Made by a program: the position numbers and the translations under genes. The notes below the pieces were generated by a model. That model made no database searches. It was given only the letters and a program-made list of their open reading frames with translations, and was not told where the DNA came from. Shown here piece by piece: positions 15,404 through 23,683 of a DNA stretch of 38,672 bases. The stretch comes from an uncultured Oleispira sp. (GTDB lineage Bacteria; Pseudomonadota; Gammaproteobacteria; Pseudomonadales; Oceanobacteraceae): NCBI GenBank assembly GCA_913019965.1, contig CAJVZR010000037.1:1-38672 (forward strand), written 5' to 3'. Numbering within the stretch: position 1 is the stretch's first letter; each line of letters opens with the position of its first letter.

Positions 15404-15450
15404 TTAGCTAATCAAAGGTGCTGTTATGGCACCTTATAATTATTTAGTGC

Positions 15451-16989
15451 TTATTTAGCTTCAGGACCTGCCGCTAGAATCGCGTCAGATACGTCAAACT
15501 TAGTGAAGTTGTTGGTGAACTGCTTAGCCAATACTTCAGCTGCTTCAGCCCAATCTGCTTCGTTAGCCCAAGCTTTTGTTGGGTTAAGTAGCTTAGCGTC
15601 AACACCGTCAAGGCTCTTAGGAACTTCTAGGCCAAATACTGGAAGCGTTTCAGTTTCCGCATCACGTAGAGCGCCAGTTTGAATGGCACTGATCACTGCA
15701 CGCGTTGTTGGAATAGAGAAACGTTCGCCGCCTTTACCGTTAGCGCCGCCAGTCCAACCTGTGTTCACAAGGTAAACTTGAGAATCAAATTCAGTCACAC
15801 GCTTCATCAACAATTCAGCGTATTCACCTGCTGGACGTGGGAAGAATGGAGCACCAAAACAAGTCGAGAAAGTCGACTTAAGACCTGGAGTACCGCCCAT
15901 TTCAGTAGAACCTACTAGCGCTGTGTAACCACTTAGGAAGTGGTAAGCCGCTTGCTCTTTTGTAAGAACAGAAACTGGAGGAAGCACACCTGTCATATCG
16001 CAAGTCAGGAAGATAACCGCTTTTGGCTCGCCGCCTTTGTTTTCTAGTACGCGTTTTTCAACGTGCTCTAGAGGGTATGCGCAACGGCCGTTTTCAGTCA
16101 GGCTAGTATCAGCGTAATCAGCTACACGATTCTCATCGTCCATCATTACGTTTTCAACGATCGCGCCGAAACGGATTGCATCCCAAATGATTGGCTCATT
16201 CTTTTGCGAAAGATCGATGGTTTTTGCGTAGCAACCCCCTTCGATATTAAATACTGTACCTTTGCCCCAACCGTGCTCGTCGTCACCAATTAGGTAGCGT
16301 TCTGGGTCAGCAGACAAGGTAGTTTTACCCGTTCCAGATAGACCGAAGAACAAGCAAGTATCGCCTTCTTCACCAACGTTTGCAGAGCAATGCATTGGTA
16401 ATACGTCTTTTTCAGGAAGTAGGAAGTTCTGTACAGAGAACATCGCTTTCTTCATTTCGCCTGCGTAACGCATGCCCGCTAGCAATACTTTACGCTGTGC
16501 GAAGTTGATGATCACAGCGCCATCAGAATTAGTACCATCACGCTCTGGGTCACATACGAAGCCAGCGCAGTTCAGGATAGTCCACTCTTCTTTATCGCCT
16601 TGGTTAAACGTTTCAGGGCGGATAAATAGGTTACGACCGAAAAGGTTCTGCCAAGCTGTTTCAGTTTGAACTTTAACAGGAAGGTAGTGTGCTGCATCAG
16701 AACCTACGTGTAGGTTAGAGATGAAGCCGCCAGTTTTAGCAAAGTGTTCTTCAACACGATCCCAAAGGGCGTCGAATTTTGTCGCATCGAAAGGACGGTT
16801 AACATTGCCCCAGTCGATGGCTTCTTTCGTGCTAGGTTCTTCAACAATGAAACGATCCATTGGAGAACGGCCAGTACGAACACCAGTAGTTACAACGAAT
16901 GCGCCGTTGTCTTGAAGACGGCCTTCGCCACGCTCAAGTGCTTTTTCAACTAACAATGGTGCAGATAGATCAGTATAAAATGTGGTCAT
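15451..16989 (-). CDS. pckA: Phosphoenolpyruvate carboxykinase (ATP)
   Basis: PckA converts oxaloacetate plus ATP to phosphoenolpyruvate, CO2 and ADP, the entry to gluconeogenesis from organic acids. The 512-residue protein has the ATP-type P-loop GLSGTGKTT (216-224), the kinase-2 motif [10 protein letters not shown] (233-242), the N-terminal [13 protein letters not shown] and the [11 protein letters not shown] lysine region. It is the ATP form, not the GTP form. Codons are of the highly expressed type. The upstream gap of 320 bases before hslO suggests its own promoter. The order pckA-hslO-hslR matches Pseudomonas. A catabolic role on alkanes, fatty acids or acids would fit malic enzyme elsewhere in the window. 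Confidence 0.97.
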   Translation of the reverse strand: MTTFYTDLSAPLLVEKALERGEGRLQDNGAFVVTTGVRTGRSPMDRFIVEEPSTKEAIDWGNVNRPFDATKFDALWDRVEEHFAKTGGFISNLHVGSDAAHYLPVKVQTETAWQNLFGRNLFIRPETFNQGDKEEWTILNCAGFVCDPERDGTNSDGAVIINFAQRKVLLAGMRYAGEMKKAMFSVQNFLLPEKDVLPMHCSANVGEEGDTCLFFGLSGTGKTTLSADPERYLIGDDEHGWGKGTVFNIEGGCYAKTIDLSQKNEPIIWDAIRFGAIVENVMMDDENRVADYADTSLTENGRCAYPLEHVEKRVLENKGGEPKAVIFLTCDMTGVLPPVSVLTKEQAAYHFLSGYTALVGSTEMGGTPGLKSTFSTCFGAPFFPRPAGEYAELLMKRVTEFDSQVYLVNTGWTGGANGKGGERFSIPTTRAVISAIQTGALRDAETETLPVFGLEVPKSLDGVDAKLLNPTKAWANEADWAEAAEVLAKQFTNNFTKFDVSDAILAAGPEAK

Positions 16990-17309
16990 AATAGTGCCCG
17001 AGGGGTCTCGTAATGTCTGTATCGCTTTTGGCCATACACAAATGAATCGTATTTACCGTCCAGATGATGATTGGACGAACCCATATTTTGAGGTTGCGAA
17101 TTATGCCAGAAAATTTGGCTTAACAAAACCAGAGCGCGGCAAATGGCGGGTATAACTGAGAGTGATAGTTGGCGCTAGATGACAGAATTAGAGGCGTTTT
17201 TGTAGTTTTTTTTCAATACCGGTAATTCTAGTGTAAGAAATACCGGTATTAATCATAATAAATCCCTTTATTAGTGATTTTATAGGGGATTCACTGGGGA
17301 TTATTTAAA
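16990..17309 (-). promoter_or_regulatory. pckA leader and hslO-pckA intergenic region
   Basis: These 320 bases hold no gene. On the minus strand CATAAT (17100-17105) is a possible pckA -10, with no good -35. The implied 5' leader would contain a small hairpin, CGTCCA (17057-17062) with TGGACG (17072-17077). Further upstream is a large inverted repeat (listed separately) and an imperfect AATCCC/GGGGATT dyad near 17260-17291. Confidence 0.4.
17215..17250. repeat. Near-perfect 36-base inverted repeat upstream of pckA
   Basis: The left arm AATACCGGTAATTCT and the right arm AGAAATACCGGTATT region pair over about 15 bp with one mismatch and a short loop. Each arm contains ACCGGT, so two palindromic AATACCGGTA cores lie 24 bp apart centre to centre. 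It lies 60-95 bases after hslO and about 230 before pckA. No U-tract follows on the minus strand, so operator use is at least as likely as termination. Confidence 0.55.
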
Positions 17310-18161
17310 TTAATGTAGTTTTTTTTCAGGAAATAAATCCCCAACTTGTTCACTATTAAATGAATAATGTTGTAGACAAAATTGGCAGTCGACGGATACT
17401 TTTCCTTGTTCCGCAATGACGTCCATTAATTCATCGTACCCGAGATTGGATATCGCATTACTGATGCGCTCTTTAGAGCAAGTGCAGGCAAAAGTTAGCG
17501 GTTCTTCATCATAGATTCGAACGGTTTCTTCATGGTAGAGGCGATGGAGAATGGTTTCGTTCGTTAGGCTGAGCAGCTCTTCCGTTTTTAGCGTACTGGC
17601 TAAGTGGCTGAGGCGATCCCAAGCATCTTCATCATTACCTTCACTGGCAGGTAATTGCTGCAGCATAAAGCCACTGGCGAGTTTACCGTCACATTCTAAC
17701 CAGAAACGTGAGCCTAGCTGCTCCGATTGTTGGAAATACTCTTCAAAAGCTTCATTAAGTTGGTTGCTATTTAACGGCACAATACCTTGGTAAGGCTTAC
17801 CGACAGCAGGTTCTAAAGTGATGACAAGCTGGCCGCCTTGCAGCTCTACGTGGTCAATCTCATCACTTTTGCTTTCGTCATAACGGGCTATTGCACGTAG
17901 CTCACCCGTATTGGTTGTTTCTGCTTGAATTAAGGTGACATCACCGGCTAAGCGAACTTGTAAGCATAAACGACCTTCGTATTTTAAGGTGGCACTCATT
18001 AGAGCGCTAGCGGCCATCAGCTTTCCTAACTCAGCTTGTAATGCTTCTGGGTAGGTGTGCTTGGAAAGAACGGAATTAAGGCTTTTATGCAGACCTACTA
18101 GTTCGCCTCGAACGTCGGTATCGTCGAAGGTAAATCGCTGCATGCTATCAAGATTGCTCAT
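17310..18161 (-). CDS. hslO: Redox-regulated chaperone Hsp33
   Basis: Hsp33 is a cytoplasmic holdase switched on by oxidative unfolding. The 283-residue protein has the N-terminal chaperone domain (RFTFDDTDVRGELVGL) and the C-terminal redox switch with the zinc cysteines C226-x-C228 and C259-xx-C262 (ACTCSK, DCQFC). All four cysteines are intact. It lies 7 bases after hslR on the same strand, so yrfG-hslR-hslO form a transcription unit, an order conserved in many gammaproteobacteria. Confidence 0.96.
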   Translation of the reverse strand: MSNLDSMQRFTFDDTDVRGELVGLHKSLNSVLSKHTYPEALQAELGKLMAASALMSATLKYEGRLCLQVRLAGDVTLIQAETTNTGELRAIARYDESKSDEIDHVELQGGQLVITLEPAVGKPYQGIVPLNSNQLNEAFEEYFQQSEQLGSRFWLECDGKLASGFMLQQLPASEGNDEDAWDRLSHLASTLKTEELLSLTNETILHRLYHEETVRIYDEEPLTFACTCSKERISNAISNLGYDELMDVIAEQGKVSVDCQFCLQHYSFNSEQVGDLFPEKKLH

Positions 18162-18168
18162 ATTTCAC

Positions 18169-18579
18169 TCATACTTCACTTTGGTGCTTAAATTGGTGGA
18201 TCTGACGGCGCTCTTTCTTATTTGGGCGGTGGTCAGGGGCTGCAGTAGCATGTTTCATTATGCGTCGACGCTGGGTTTCATCCATGCGTGCCTTGATACT
18301 GGCGGTTGTTTCTTCGTATAACGCCTGGGCTTCGGGTGCACCACGACGTTGATCGGATAGCGCTTTAATAACGATGATTTTTTCATCAAAACCTTGGCGA
18401 ATGGTGAGCTTGGCATTGAGATCAACGGTTTTACTGACTTTGCAGCGTTGGCCATCATAGTGCACCTTCCCCCCTTCAATCGCGGCTTTGGCAATGGCGC
18501 GGGTTTTATAAAATCGTGCTGCCCAGAGCCATTTATCTAAACGTATTTTTTTGTCGTCGCTATTTTGCTGCTTACTCAT
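18169..18579 (-). CDS. hslR: Ribosome-associated heat shock protein Hsp15 (S4 domain)
   Basis: Hsp15 binds free 50S subunits carrying nascent chains and helps recycle them. The 136-residue protein starts its S4 RNA-binding domain at IRLDKWLWAARFYKTRAIAKAAIEGG, which matches the family. The basic C-terminus (PNKKERRQIHQFKHQ) is typical. Its ATG overlaps the yrfG stop in ATGA, so the two are translationally coupled, and hslO follows after 7 bases. Confidence 0.95.
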   Translation of the reverse strand: MSKQQNSDDKKIRLDKWLWAARFYKTRAIAKAAIEGGKVHYDGQRCKVSKTVDLNAKLTIRQGFDEKIIVIKALSDQRRGAPEAQALYEETTASIKARMDETQRRRIMKHATAAPDHRPNKKERRQIHQFKHQSEV

Positions 18580-19307
18580 TTTTGTAGGTCGTCTTTATTC
18601 GCAATGAGTTCATCAAAGTGATGTATACCCGGATGCTCACTCTCAGTATTGGGAGCCTTCTGACTATCTGGATGAAAGATGGTCAATAGGTGCTTAAAGC
18701 CCCATGTTTTTGCCGATGTTAATACGGCCTGGCTATCATCGATGAGCAGTGTTGTTTCCAGCTCGAAGGGCTCATCTTGTTGTAGATGTTGCCAAAAGGC
18801 CTGACTCTCTTTTGGCTCTTGGTAATCATGGGAACTGATGATGCGGTCAACCAGTTTATCTAAGCCGGTATTCGCCATTTTCAAATTCACGCTATCACGA
18901 TGAGCATTGGTTACGATGACGGCTCTTTTTCCTTGCTGCTTTAGCATGGACAGGAAATCTTTAACATGTGGGCGGTATTGGATTTTTTCAACGATGTCTT
19001 GCTTCAATGCCGCGACAGGCATGTTAAGGCGCTCGCTCCAATAATCGAGGCAATACCAATTCAGGGTGCCTTGGGTTTCTTCAGAGGCTTGTTTTAATAT
19101 TTGATGTGCTTCTTTATCTTCTATGCCATAGCGCTCTGCGTATTTTATCGGCATGAATTGCAGCCAGAAATAATTATCAAAATGCAGATCGAGAAGGGTG
19201 CCATCCATATCGAGTAATACGGTTTTAATCTTTGACCACTGCTCAGGGCTATAGGCTTGGGTATTTAATCCTTGGGCATTAGAGTCGTTTTCTTGGCTGT
19301 CTGTCAT
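18576..19307 (-). CDS. yrfG: HAD-family GMP/IMP nucleotidase YrfG-like
   Basis: A 243-residue HAD phosphatase with motif I LLDMDGTLLDL, motif II IVTNAH, a lysine in QEPKESQAFW and motif III LLIDDSQAVL. YrfG homologues next to hslR dephosphorylate purine nucleotides such as GMP and IMP; substrate use here is inferred from position and similarity. The first 25 residues are polar and may be dispensable, and no good ribosome-binding site precedes the ATG. It overlaps hslR by 4 bp and is divergent from nudE across 87 bp. Confidence 0.88.
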   Translation of the reverse strand: MTDSQENDSNAQGLNTQAYSPEQWSKIKTVLLDMDGTLLDLHFDNYFWLQFMPIKYAERYGIEDKEAHQILKQASEETQGTLNWYCLDYWSERLNMPVAALKQDIVEKIQYRPHVKDFLSMLKQQGKRAVIVTNAHRDSVNLKMANTGLDKLVDRIISSHDYQEPKESQAFWQHLQQDEPFELETTLLIDDSQAVLTSAKTWGFKHLLTIFHPDSQKAPNTESEHPGIHHFDELIANKDDLQK

Positions 19308-19394
19308 ATTTAGTGTCGGGTATACTGGAAAATTATAGTGCTATTAAAGCTGCTTGAACGGCTAATTCATTGAAGAGCTTGGAATCTGTTTATT

Positions 19395-19937
19395 ATGTCT
19401 GAAAAACCAGAAATCTTACACCAGTCAATTGTATCTAGAAGTCGCTTATTCACCGTAGAGGCGGTAGATTTTAGATTCAGTAATGGGGTTGAACGAACGT
19501 ATGAACGTTTAGTTCCTGGAGGTTCTGGGGCTGTAATGATGGTAGCGATGCTGGATAATGAGCATGTCGCTTTGATTCGTGAATTCGGCGGTGGTATTGA
19601 GGAATATACGCTGACGCTACCCAAAGGCGCGGTCGATTTAGGCGAGACCATGGAAGAAGCAGCGAACCGCGAGCTGCAAGAAGAAATTGGTTTTGCCGCG
19701 CGCAAGATGACGTTTCTAAAACATATGAGCTTATCACCGAGTTATATGAAAAGTGGTATTGATATTTTATTGGCTGAGGATTTATACCCCTCGGAATTGG
19801 AGGGTGACGAGCCAGAGCCATTAGAATTAGTGAAGTGGCCATTAGCCGATTTACATGAACTCGTAATGCGTGATGATTGTACCGAAGGGCGTGCGATTGC
19901 AGCCCTCTATTTGGCCAGAGATTATTTGGCTAACTAG
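19395..19937 (+). CDS. nudE: ADP compounds hydrolase NudE
   Basis: NudE is a Nudix hydrolase that cleaves ADP-ribose, Ap3A and NADH. The 180-residue protein contains the Nudix box beginning GAVDLGETMEEAANRE and ending LQEEIGF (about residues 76-98), with the catalytic glutamates present. A preceding VPGGSGAVMMV strand fits the fold. It is divergent from yrfG, a gene order shared with Enterobacteria and Pseudomonas. Its stop lies 6 bases from that of the convergent hybrid kinase. Confidence 0.93.
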   Translation: MSEKPEILHQSIVSRSRLFTVEAVDFRFSNGVERTYERLVPGGSGAVMMVAMLDNEHVALIREFGGGIEEYTLTLPKGAVDLGETMEEAANRELQEEIGFAARKMTFLKHMSLSPSYMKSGIDILLAEDLYPSELEGDEPEPLELVKWPLADLHELVMRDDCTEGRAIAALYLARDYLAN

Positions 19938-19955
19938 TATTGGCTAATCAATACT
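19936..19955. terminator. Hairpin shared by the convergent nudE and hybrid-kinase ends
   Basis: AGTATTG (19936-19942) and CAATACT (19949-19955) form a perfect 7-bp stem with loop GCTAAT. It overlaps the last bases of both genes. There is no U-tract, so termination is plausible but weak. Confidence 0.35.
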
Positions 19956-22388
19956 GCTGAGGATGCTATCCAATTCTTCGATTAAGCGAGCGAGCTTAAT
20001 CGGTTTGCTAATAAAACCATTCATCCCGGCTTTAATGCAGCGCTCTTTATCTTCCATCATGGCATTAGCGGTTAAGGCCAGAATAGGAACTTGGTTTTTC
20101 GGAAAGCTGAGGTCGCGTATTTTCTCTGCCGCGGTGATGCCATCCATAATTGGCATGTTGATATCCATAAGCACGAGATCAAATGTTTTGCTCATGATCT
20201 CTTGCAGTGCGAGCTCGCCGTTTTCAACGGTGACGACTTCGATGCCGAGTTTATCCAATATCTTGCCAGCAATTTTTGCGTTAACGGCATTATCTTCAGC
20301 GAGCAATACGGTAGCTTGGTAGTTTCTATCTAGACCACTGCGCTTTTGCTTGGTCTCGATCGCTCCCGGTTTTAGCGGCAAATTAAGACTGAATACACTG
20401 CCTATGCCGAGTTCGCTTTCAACTTCAATCTTACCTTGCATGGCATTGGCTAAATGCTGGCTAATGGTAAGCCCTAAACCCGTGCCGCCGTATTTTCGGC
20501 TAGTACTGGTATCCGCTTGTTGGAAGGCTGAAAATATTTGATCGACTTTTTTCTCGGCAATGCCGATGCCACTGTCTTTAATTTGAATCTTTAAATCAAA
20601 TTGGTGATCTGCTTGGCGTTCACCTTGAACTCGGATATCGATTCGCCCTTGGTGGGTGAATTTTAATGCGTTGCTAAATAAGTTATTGAGTATTTGACGA
20701 ATTCTATTGGGATCACCAATCCAAAATTGAGGTAGATCGGCACCGTAAAAATAGAGAATCTGAATGCCTTTTTGTTTGGCGGCGCTTGAAAATAATTGAT
20801 AGACATCGTTACATAATTGATGCAAGTCGAAATTAATTTGCTCTAATTCAAAGCTGCCAGATTCAATTTTTGATAAATCGAGGATATCGTTAATAATATT
20901 TAATAACGCATGAGAGGAGGAGTGAATGATATCAATGTATTGCTTTTGTTCATCATCAATACTTTGATCGAGCATAAGTTCGGTTGCCCCTAAAATACCA
21001 TTCATTGGGGTGCGAATTTCATGACTCATATTGGCTAAGAAAACGCTTTTACTTTGGTTGGCATCTTCGGCGCTACGTAAAGCTTCGCGAATTTGAATAT
21101 TGGCTGATTTTAATGCTTGGTTATTGGCTACGGATTCTGTGATATCTAGGCCAGTTAATAAAATTTCTTCAGTATCGTCATTGGGCACCGAGGTAATACG
21201 CCAATCTACGGTATATTCCTTCCCAGTATTAGCGACCAGAGGAAACTCTACAGATAACGTATTATTCGCTTCTGGGGTTAGGGTTCGTAGATAATTATAA
21301 ATTTGATGGTGAGATTTTTTAGGACAAAAGTGGCTGATGGCTTTGTTATAAATTTGTTTTTCGTTACTGCCAATTAAATTGATAAATTGACGGTTCGCTT
21401 CAATAATTTTCCCTTGGCGATCGGTAATAACCAATAACGTATGCATCGTATTAAGATAAGTATGCATACGATTACGTTCATGGCGTAATTCGACTTCCAT
21501 GTGGTGGCGTTTACTTATATCGTCGGCAGCGATAAGAATGAACCCACGTTCGTCTTCTTCAATAGGTTTTGCTCTAATCGCCCAGCGGCTTTCGCTATCC
21601 TGAATATCAAACGCTTGGCTGCTTTTATTTTGGCGAACAAAGGTACACTCAAAATCAACGAGGGTTTTACTGGTAATGACTTGGCTTAAATACTGTTCCA
21701 CCTTTTCACGTTCATCGTGCTTGATCAGGTGGCGAATATTCTGGCGGTGACTGCCTGGAAAAGAATTACGAAAATCATCGTTGGATTCAATAATTTGGAA
21801 ATTGGCATCGAGTTTAAAGTAGATACCTAGGTTTTGTTTATTTTGGGCAAGGGAGTACTTTTTTTCTTGCCTGATTTTTTTCTGATTAAGGCTCCAAGTT
21901 AAAAAAGCCAAGATGGCAAGTAAGCTGGTGATGAATAAGATGATCATTTTATCTTGAGTTGCTGCTATGTACTGTATACGTGTATTTGCTAAGGACAATG
22001 AAGCAAGCAGGGTGATGCTGGGATTAACTTGGTATTTAAAAAAAATGGTATCGCTAGGAGAGAGTGTTCGAGGTAAGAAGCCATCTTCTTGCTTGATAGC
22101 TTGTAACACTAAATTTTTGGAAAGCTTATTGTCACTTGGAACTAAACTGATCAGCTCGTCTTGGTTGCGTAAAATGCGATAAAGTTGAAAGCCTTGTTGT
22201 TGTGCAAGTTGCCTCTGCTGATCTTGGCTGATCTTATGTTCAGCTAAATGTAAGAGTTCAATAAAGTTTTTCAGGGATGCTTGTTGTTGTTGGTAGGCTT
22301 GCTGCAGGCCGATATACCAAGTCATGGAGCTGGCAATGACAATTGCGCTTAGAGCTAAAAAACTAACAATTTGGGAGCGCTTGCCCAT
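19944..22388 (-). CDS. Hybrid sensor histidine kinase with two PAS-like domains
   Basis: This 814-residue inner-membrane protein has a transmembrane segment at about 7-26, a short periplasmic region (27-147) and a second at 148-167. Two PAS-like modules follow (about 180-295 and 305-420). The HisKA box is LANMSHEIRTPMNG with H456, and the ATPase domain has the N-box near N573, DSGIGI and GGTGLGL. A C-terminal receiver carries D742 and K795 (VLLAEDN, VLMDINMP). No Hpt domain is present, so phosphorelay would need a separate one. It is not the BarA layout, which ends in Hpt. The stimulus cannot be read. It converges on nudE and is preceded by a 147-bp gap after lrgB. Confidence 0.93.
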   Translation of the reverse strand: MGKRSQIVSFLALSAIVIASSMTWYIGLQQAYQQQQASLKNFIELLHLAEHKISQDQQRQLAQQQGFQLYRILRNQDELISLVPSDNKLSKNLVLQAIKQEDGFLPRTLSPSDTIFFKYQVNPSITLLASLSLANTRIQYIAATQDKMIILFITSLLAILAFLTWSLNQKKIRQEKKYSLAQNKQNLGIYFKLDANFQIIESNDDFRNSFPGSHRQNIRHLIKHDEREKVEQYLSQVITSKTLVDFECTFVRQNKSSQAFDIQDSESRWAIRAKPIEEDERGFILIAADDISKRHHMEVELRHERNRMHTYLNTMHTLLVITDRQGKIIEANRQFINLIGSNEKQIYNKAISHFCPKKSHHQIYNYLRTLTPEANNTLSVEFPLVANTGKEYTVDWRITSVPNDDTEEILLTGLDITESVANNQALKSANIQIREALRSAEDANQSKSVFLANMSHEIRTPMNGILGATELMLDQSIDDEQKQYIDIIHSSSHALLNIINDILDLSKIESGSFELEQINFDLHQLCNDVYQLFSSAAKQKGIQILYFYGADLPQFWIGDPNRIRQILNNLFSNALKFTHQGRIDIRVQGERQADHQFDLKIQIKDSGIGIAEKKVDQIFSAFQQADTSTSRKYGGTGLGLTISQHLANAMQGKIEVESELGIGSVFSLNLPLKPGAIETKQKRSGLDRNYQATVLLAEDNAVNAKIAGKILDKLGIEVVTVENGELALQEIMSKTFDLVLMDINMPIMDGITAAEKIRDLSFPKNQVPILALTANAMMEDKERCIKAGMNGFISKPIKLARLIEELDSILSSID

Positions 22389-22535
22389 TATCTCTTATCC
22401 TTGAATTGGGGGTATTGGAACTGCGTTCCAACCAAACTATTTTTTATTATAAGCACAGAATAATAGTGCGATCTTGATATCGTAGCTTTGAGTATAGTGT
22501 GAATACACTACAGCGTCATTAATTATAGTGCTAGA

Positions 22536-23222
22536 TCAAAGGAGCCAAGGCAGTACGATGGCGTGTAGGCTTGCAGTCAATGTCATGGCCATGGCTGAAT
22601 AGGCAGCATATTCTTGTCCAAGTTCGATCGCACGGCTGGTGCCAACCGCGTGAGCGCAAACTCCTAGTGCTACCCCCGTTGTTTGTGGGCTATCGAGTTT
22701 AAGCCCTTTTAATAATAAGGGAATAATTGCAGCCCCTATTATCCCAGTAATCATGACGAAAGCTGCCGCTAAGGCCGGAATTCCTTGGGTTTGTTCTGTG
22801 ATGGCTACTGCCACAGGGGTGGTGACGGACTTGCTGGCCATCGTCGTTGTGATGGCATCAATACCAATCCAATAATGCGTCAGTGCAACGGCCACGGCAA
22901 TGGTTGTGAAGCTACCCAATACGATGGCAGCTAGGATAATAAGGGCTTGTTTTTTCATCTGATGAAAATGATGAAATAGCGGAACTGCGAGACCCACAAC
23001 GACAGGGCCTAAGAAAAAGCTTAATAATTGTCCACCTTGTTCATAGGTCGAATAAGGGGTTTCGGTAACCCATAAAAGGAAAGTGACGATTAAAAAACCT
23101 GATAATACCGGAGGAAGCCATGAAGCTTGATTTAAGCCTTGGTATATTTTTAAGCCCAATAAATAAGCCCCTAAGGTAAGGGTTAGCCAAGTTGTTGGTT
23201 GCTGTAATAAATGGGATAGCAT
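22536..23222 (-). CDS. lrgB: LrgB/CidB family antiholin-like membrane protein
   Basis: A 228-residue multi-pass membrane protein of the LrgB/CidB family. Family-typical motifs include the LSFFLGPVVVGLAVPL stretch, KSVTTPVAVAIT and GVCAHAVGTSRAIELG. Members pair with LrgA/CidA and affect murein hydrolase activity, overflow metabolism or small-molecule export. Its ATG shares one base with the lrgA stop (TAATG), so translation is coupled. The choice of the symbol lrgB over cidB is conventional. Confidence 0.9.
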   Translation of the reverse strand: MLSHLLQQPTTWLTLTLGAYLLGLKIYQGLNQASWLPPVLSGFLIVTFLLWVTETPYSTYEQGGQLLSFFLGPVVVGLAVPLFHHFHQMKKQALIILAAIVLGSFTTIAVAVALTHYWIGIDAITTTMASKSVTTPVAVAITEQTQGIPALAAAFVMITGIIGAAIIPLLLKGLKLDSPQTTGVALGVCAHAVGTSRAIELGQEYAAYSAMAMTLTASLHAIVLPWLL

Positions 23223-23554
23223 TATCTTTTACCGAGCTTAAGGATTAAGGCAGTAACAAGGGCGCCAGGTATAAGGCTGATGGTTAATATGATGAGTAGT
23301 TTAAGACCGTATTGCTGAATAATTTCAGCTTGGGTAATTAAGCCGGCACTAATAGGAATAATAAATAGAGGTAATAACGGCGCAAGTTTATTGGCTGCAA
23401 TTTCAATATTTTTAGGGATTTTATTTTTTAGGATAATAAATATCAGCAAGAGAACCATGCCGATAATAGAGCTTGGGACGGGGATGGCAACCCAAGATTG
23501 GGTTGCCTCACCGAGAATAAGAAAAACTAAAAGAGCAAATAGTCCTACTAGCAT
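23222..23554 (-). CDS. lrgA: LrgA/CidA family holin-like protein
   Basis: A 110-residue hydrophobic protein with four membrane segments and the family motif VPSSIIGMVLLLIFI. LrgA/CidA proteins are small holin-like partners of LrgB/CidB. The start lies only 17 bases after the 3' end of tRNA-Leu on the same strand, and the ribosome-binding site (GAGAAT) is weak. Co-transcription with the tRNA is therefore likely. It overlaps lrgB by one base. Confidence 0.88.
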   Translation of the reverse strand: MLVGLFALLVFLILGEATQSWVAIPVPSSIIGMVLLLIFIILKNKIPKNIEIAANKLAPLLPLFIIPISAGLITQAEIIQQYGLKLLIILTISLIPGALVTALILKLGKR

Positions 23555-23571
23555 ATTCTCATTCTTTTATT

Positions 23572-23656
23572 TGGTACGGAAGGAGAGACTTGAACTCTCA
23601 CACCTTACGGCACTAGAACCTAAATCTAGCGTGTCTACCAATTCCACCACTTCCGC
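23572..23656 (-). tRNA. tRNA-Leu (anticodon UAG)
   Basis: The minus strand folds into an 85-base class II tRNA. The acceptor GCGGAAG pairs with CTTCCGT (first pair G-U), the D arm contains TTGGTAGAC, and the anticodon stem CTAGA/TCTAG holds loop TTTAGGT with anticodon TAG. A variable arm (TGCCGTAAGGTG) and the T arm GAGAG-TTCAAGT-CTCTC follow. CCA is encoded at the 3' end (23572-23574). Confidence 0.97.
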
Positions 23657-23683
23657 TTAGGCTGCGCATAGTATATAGACTCC

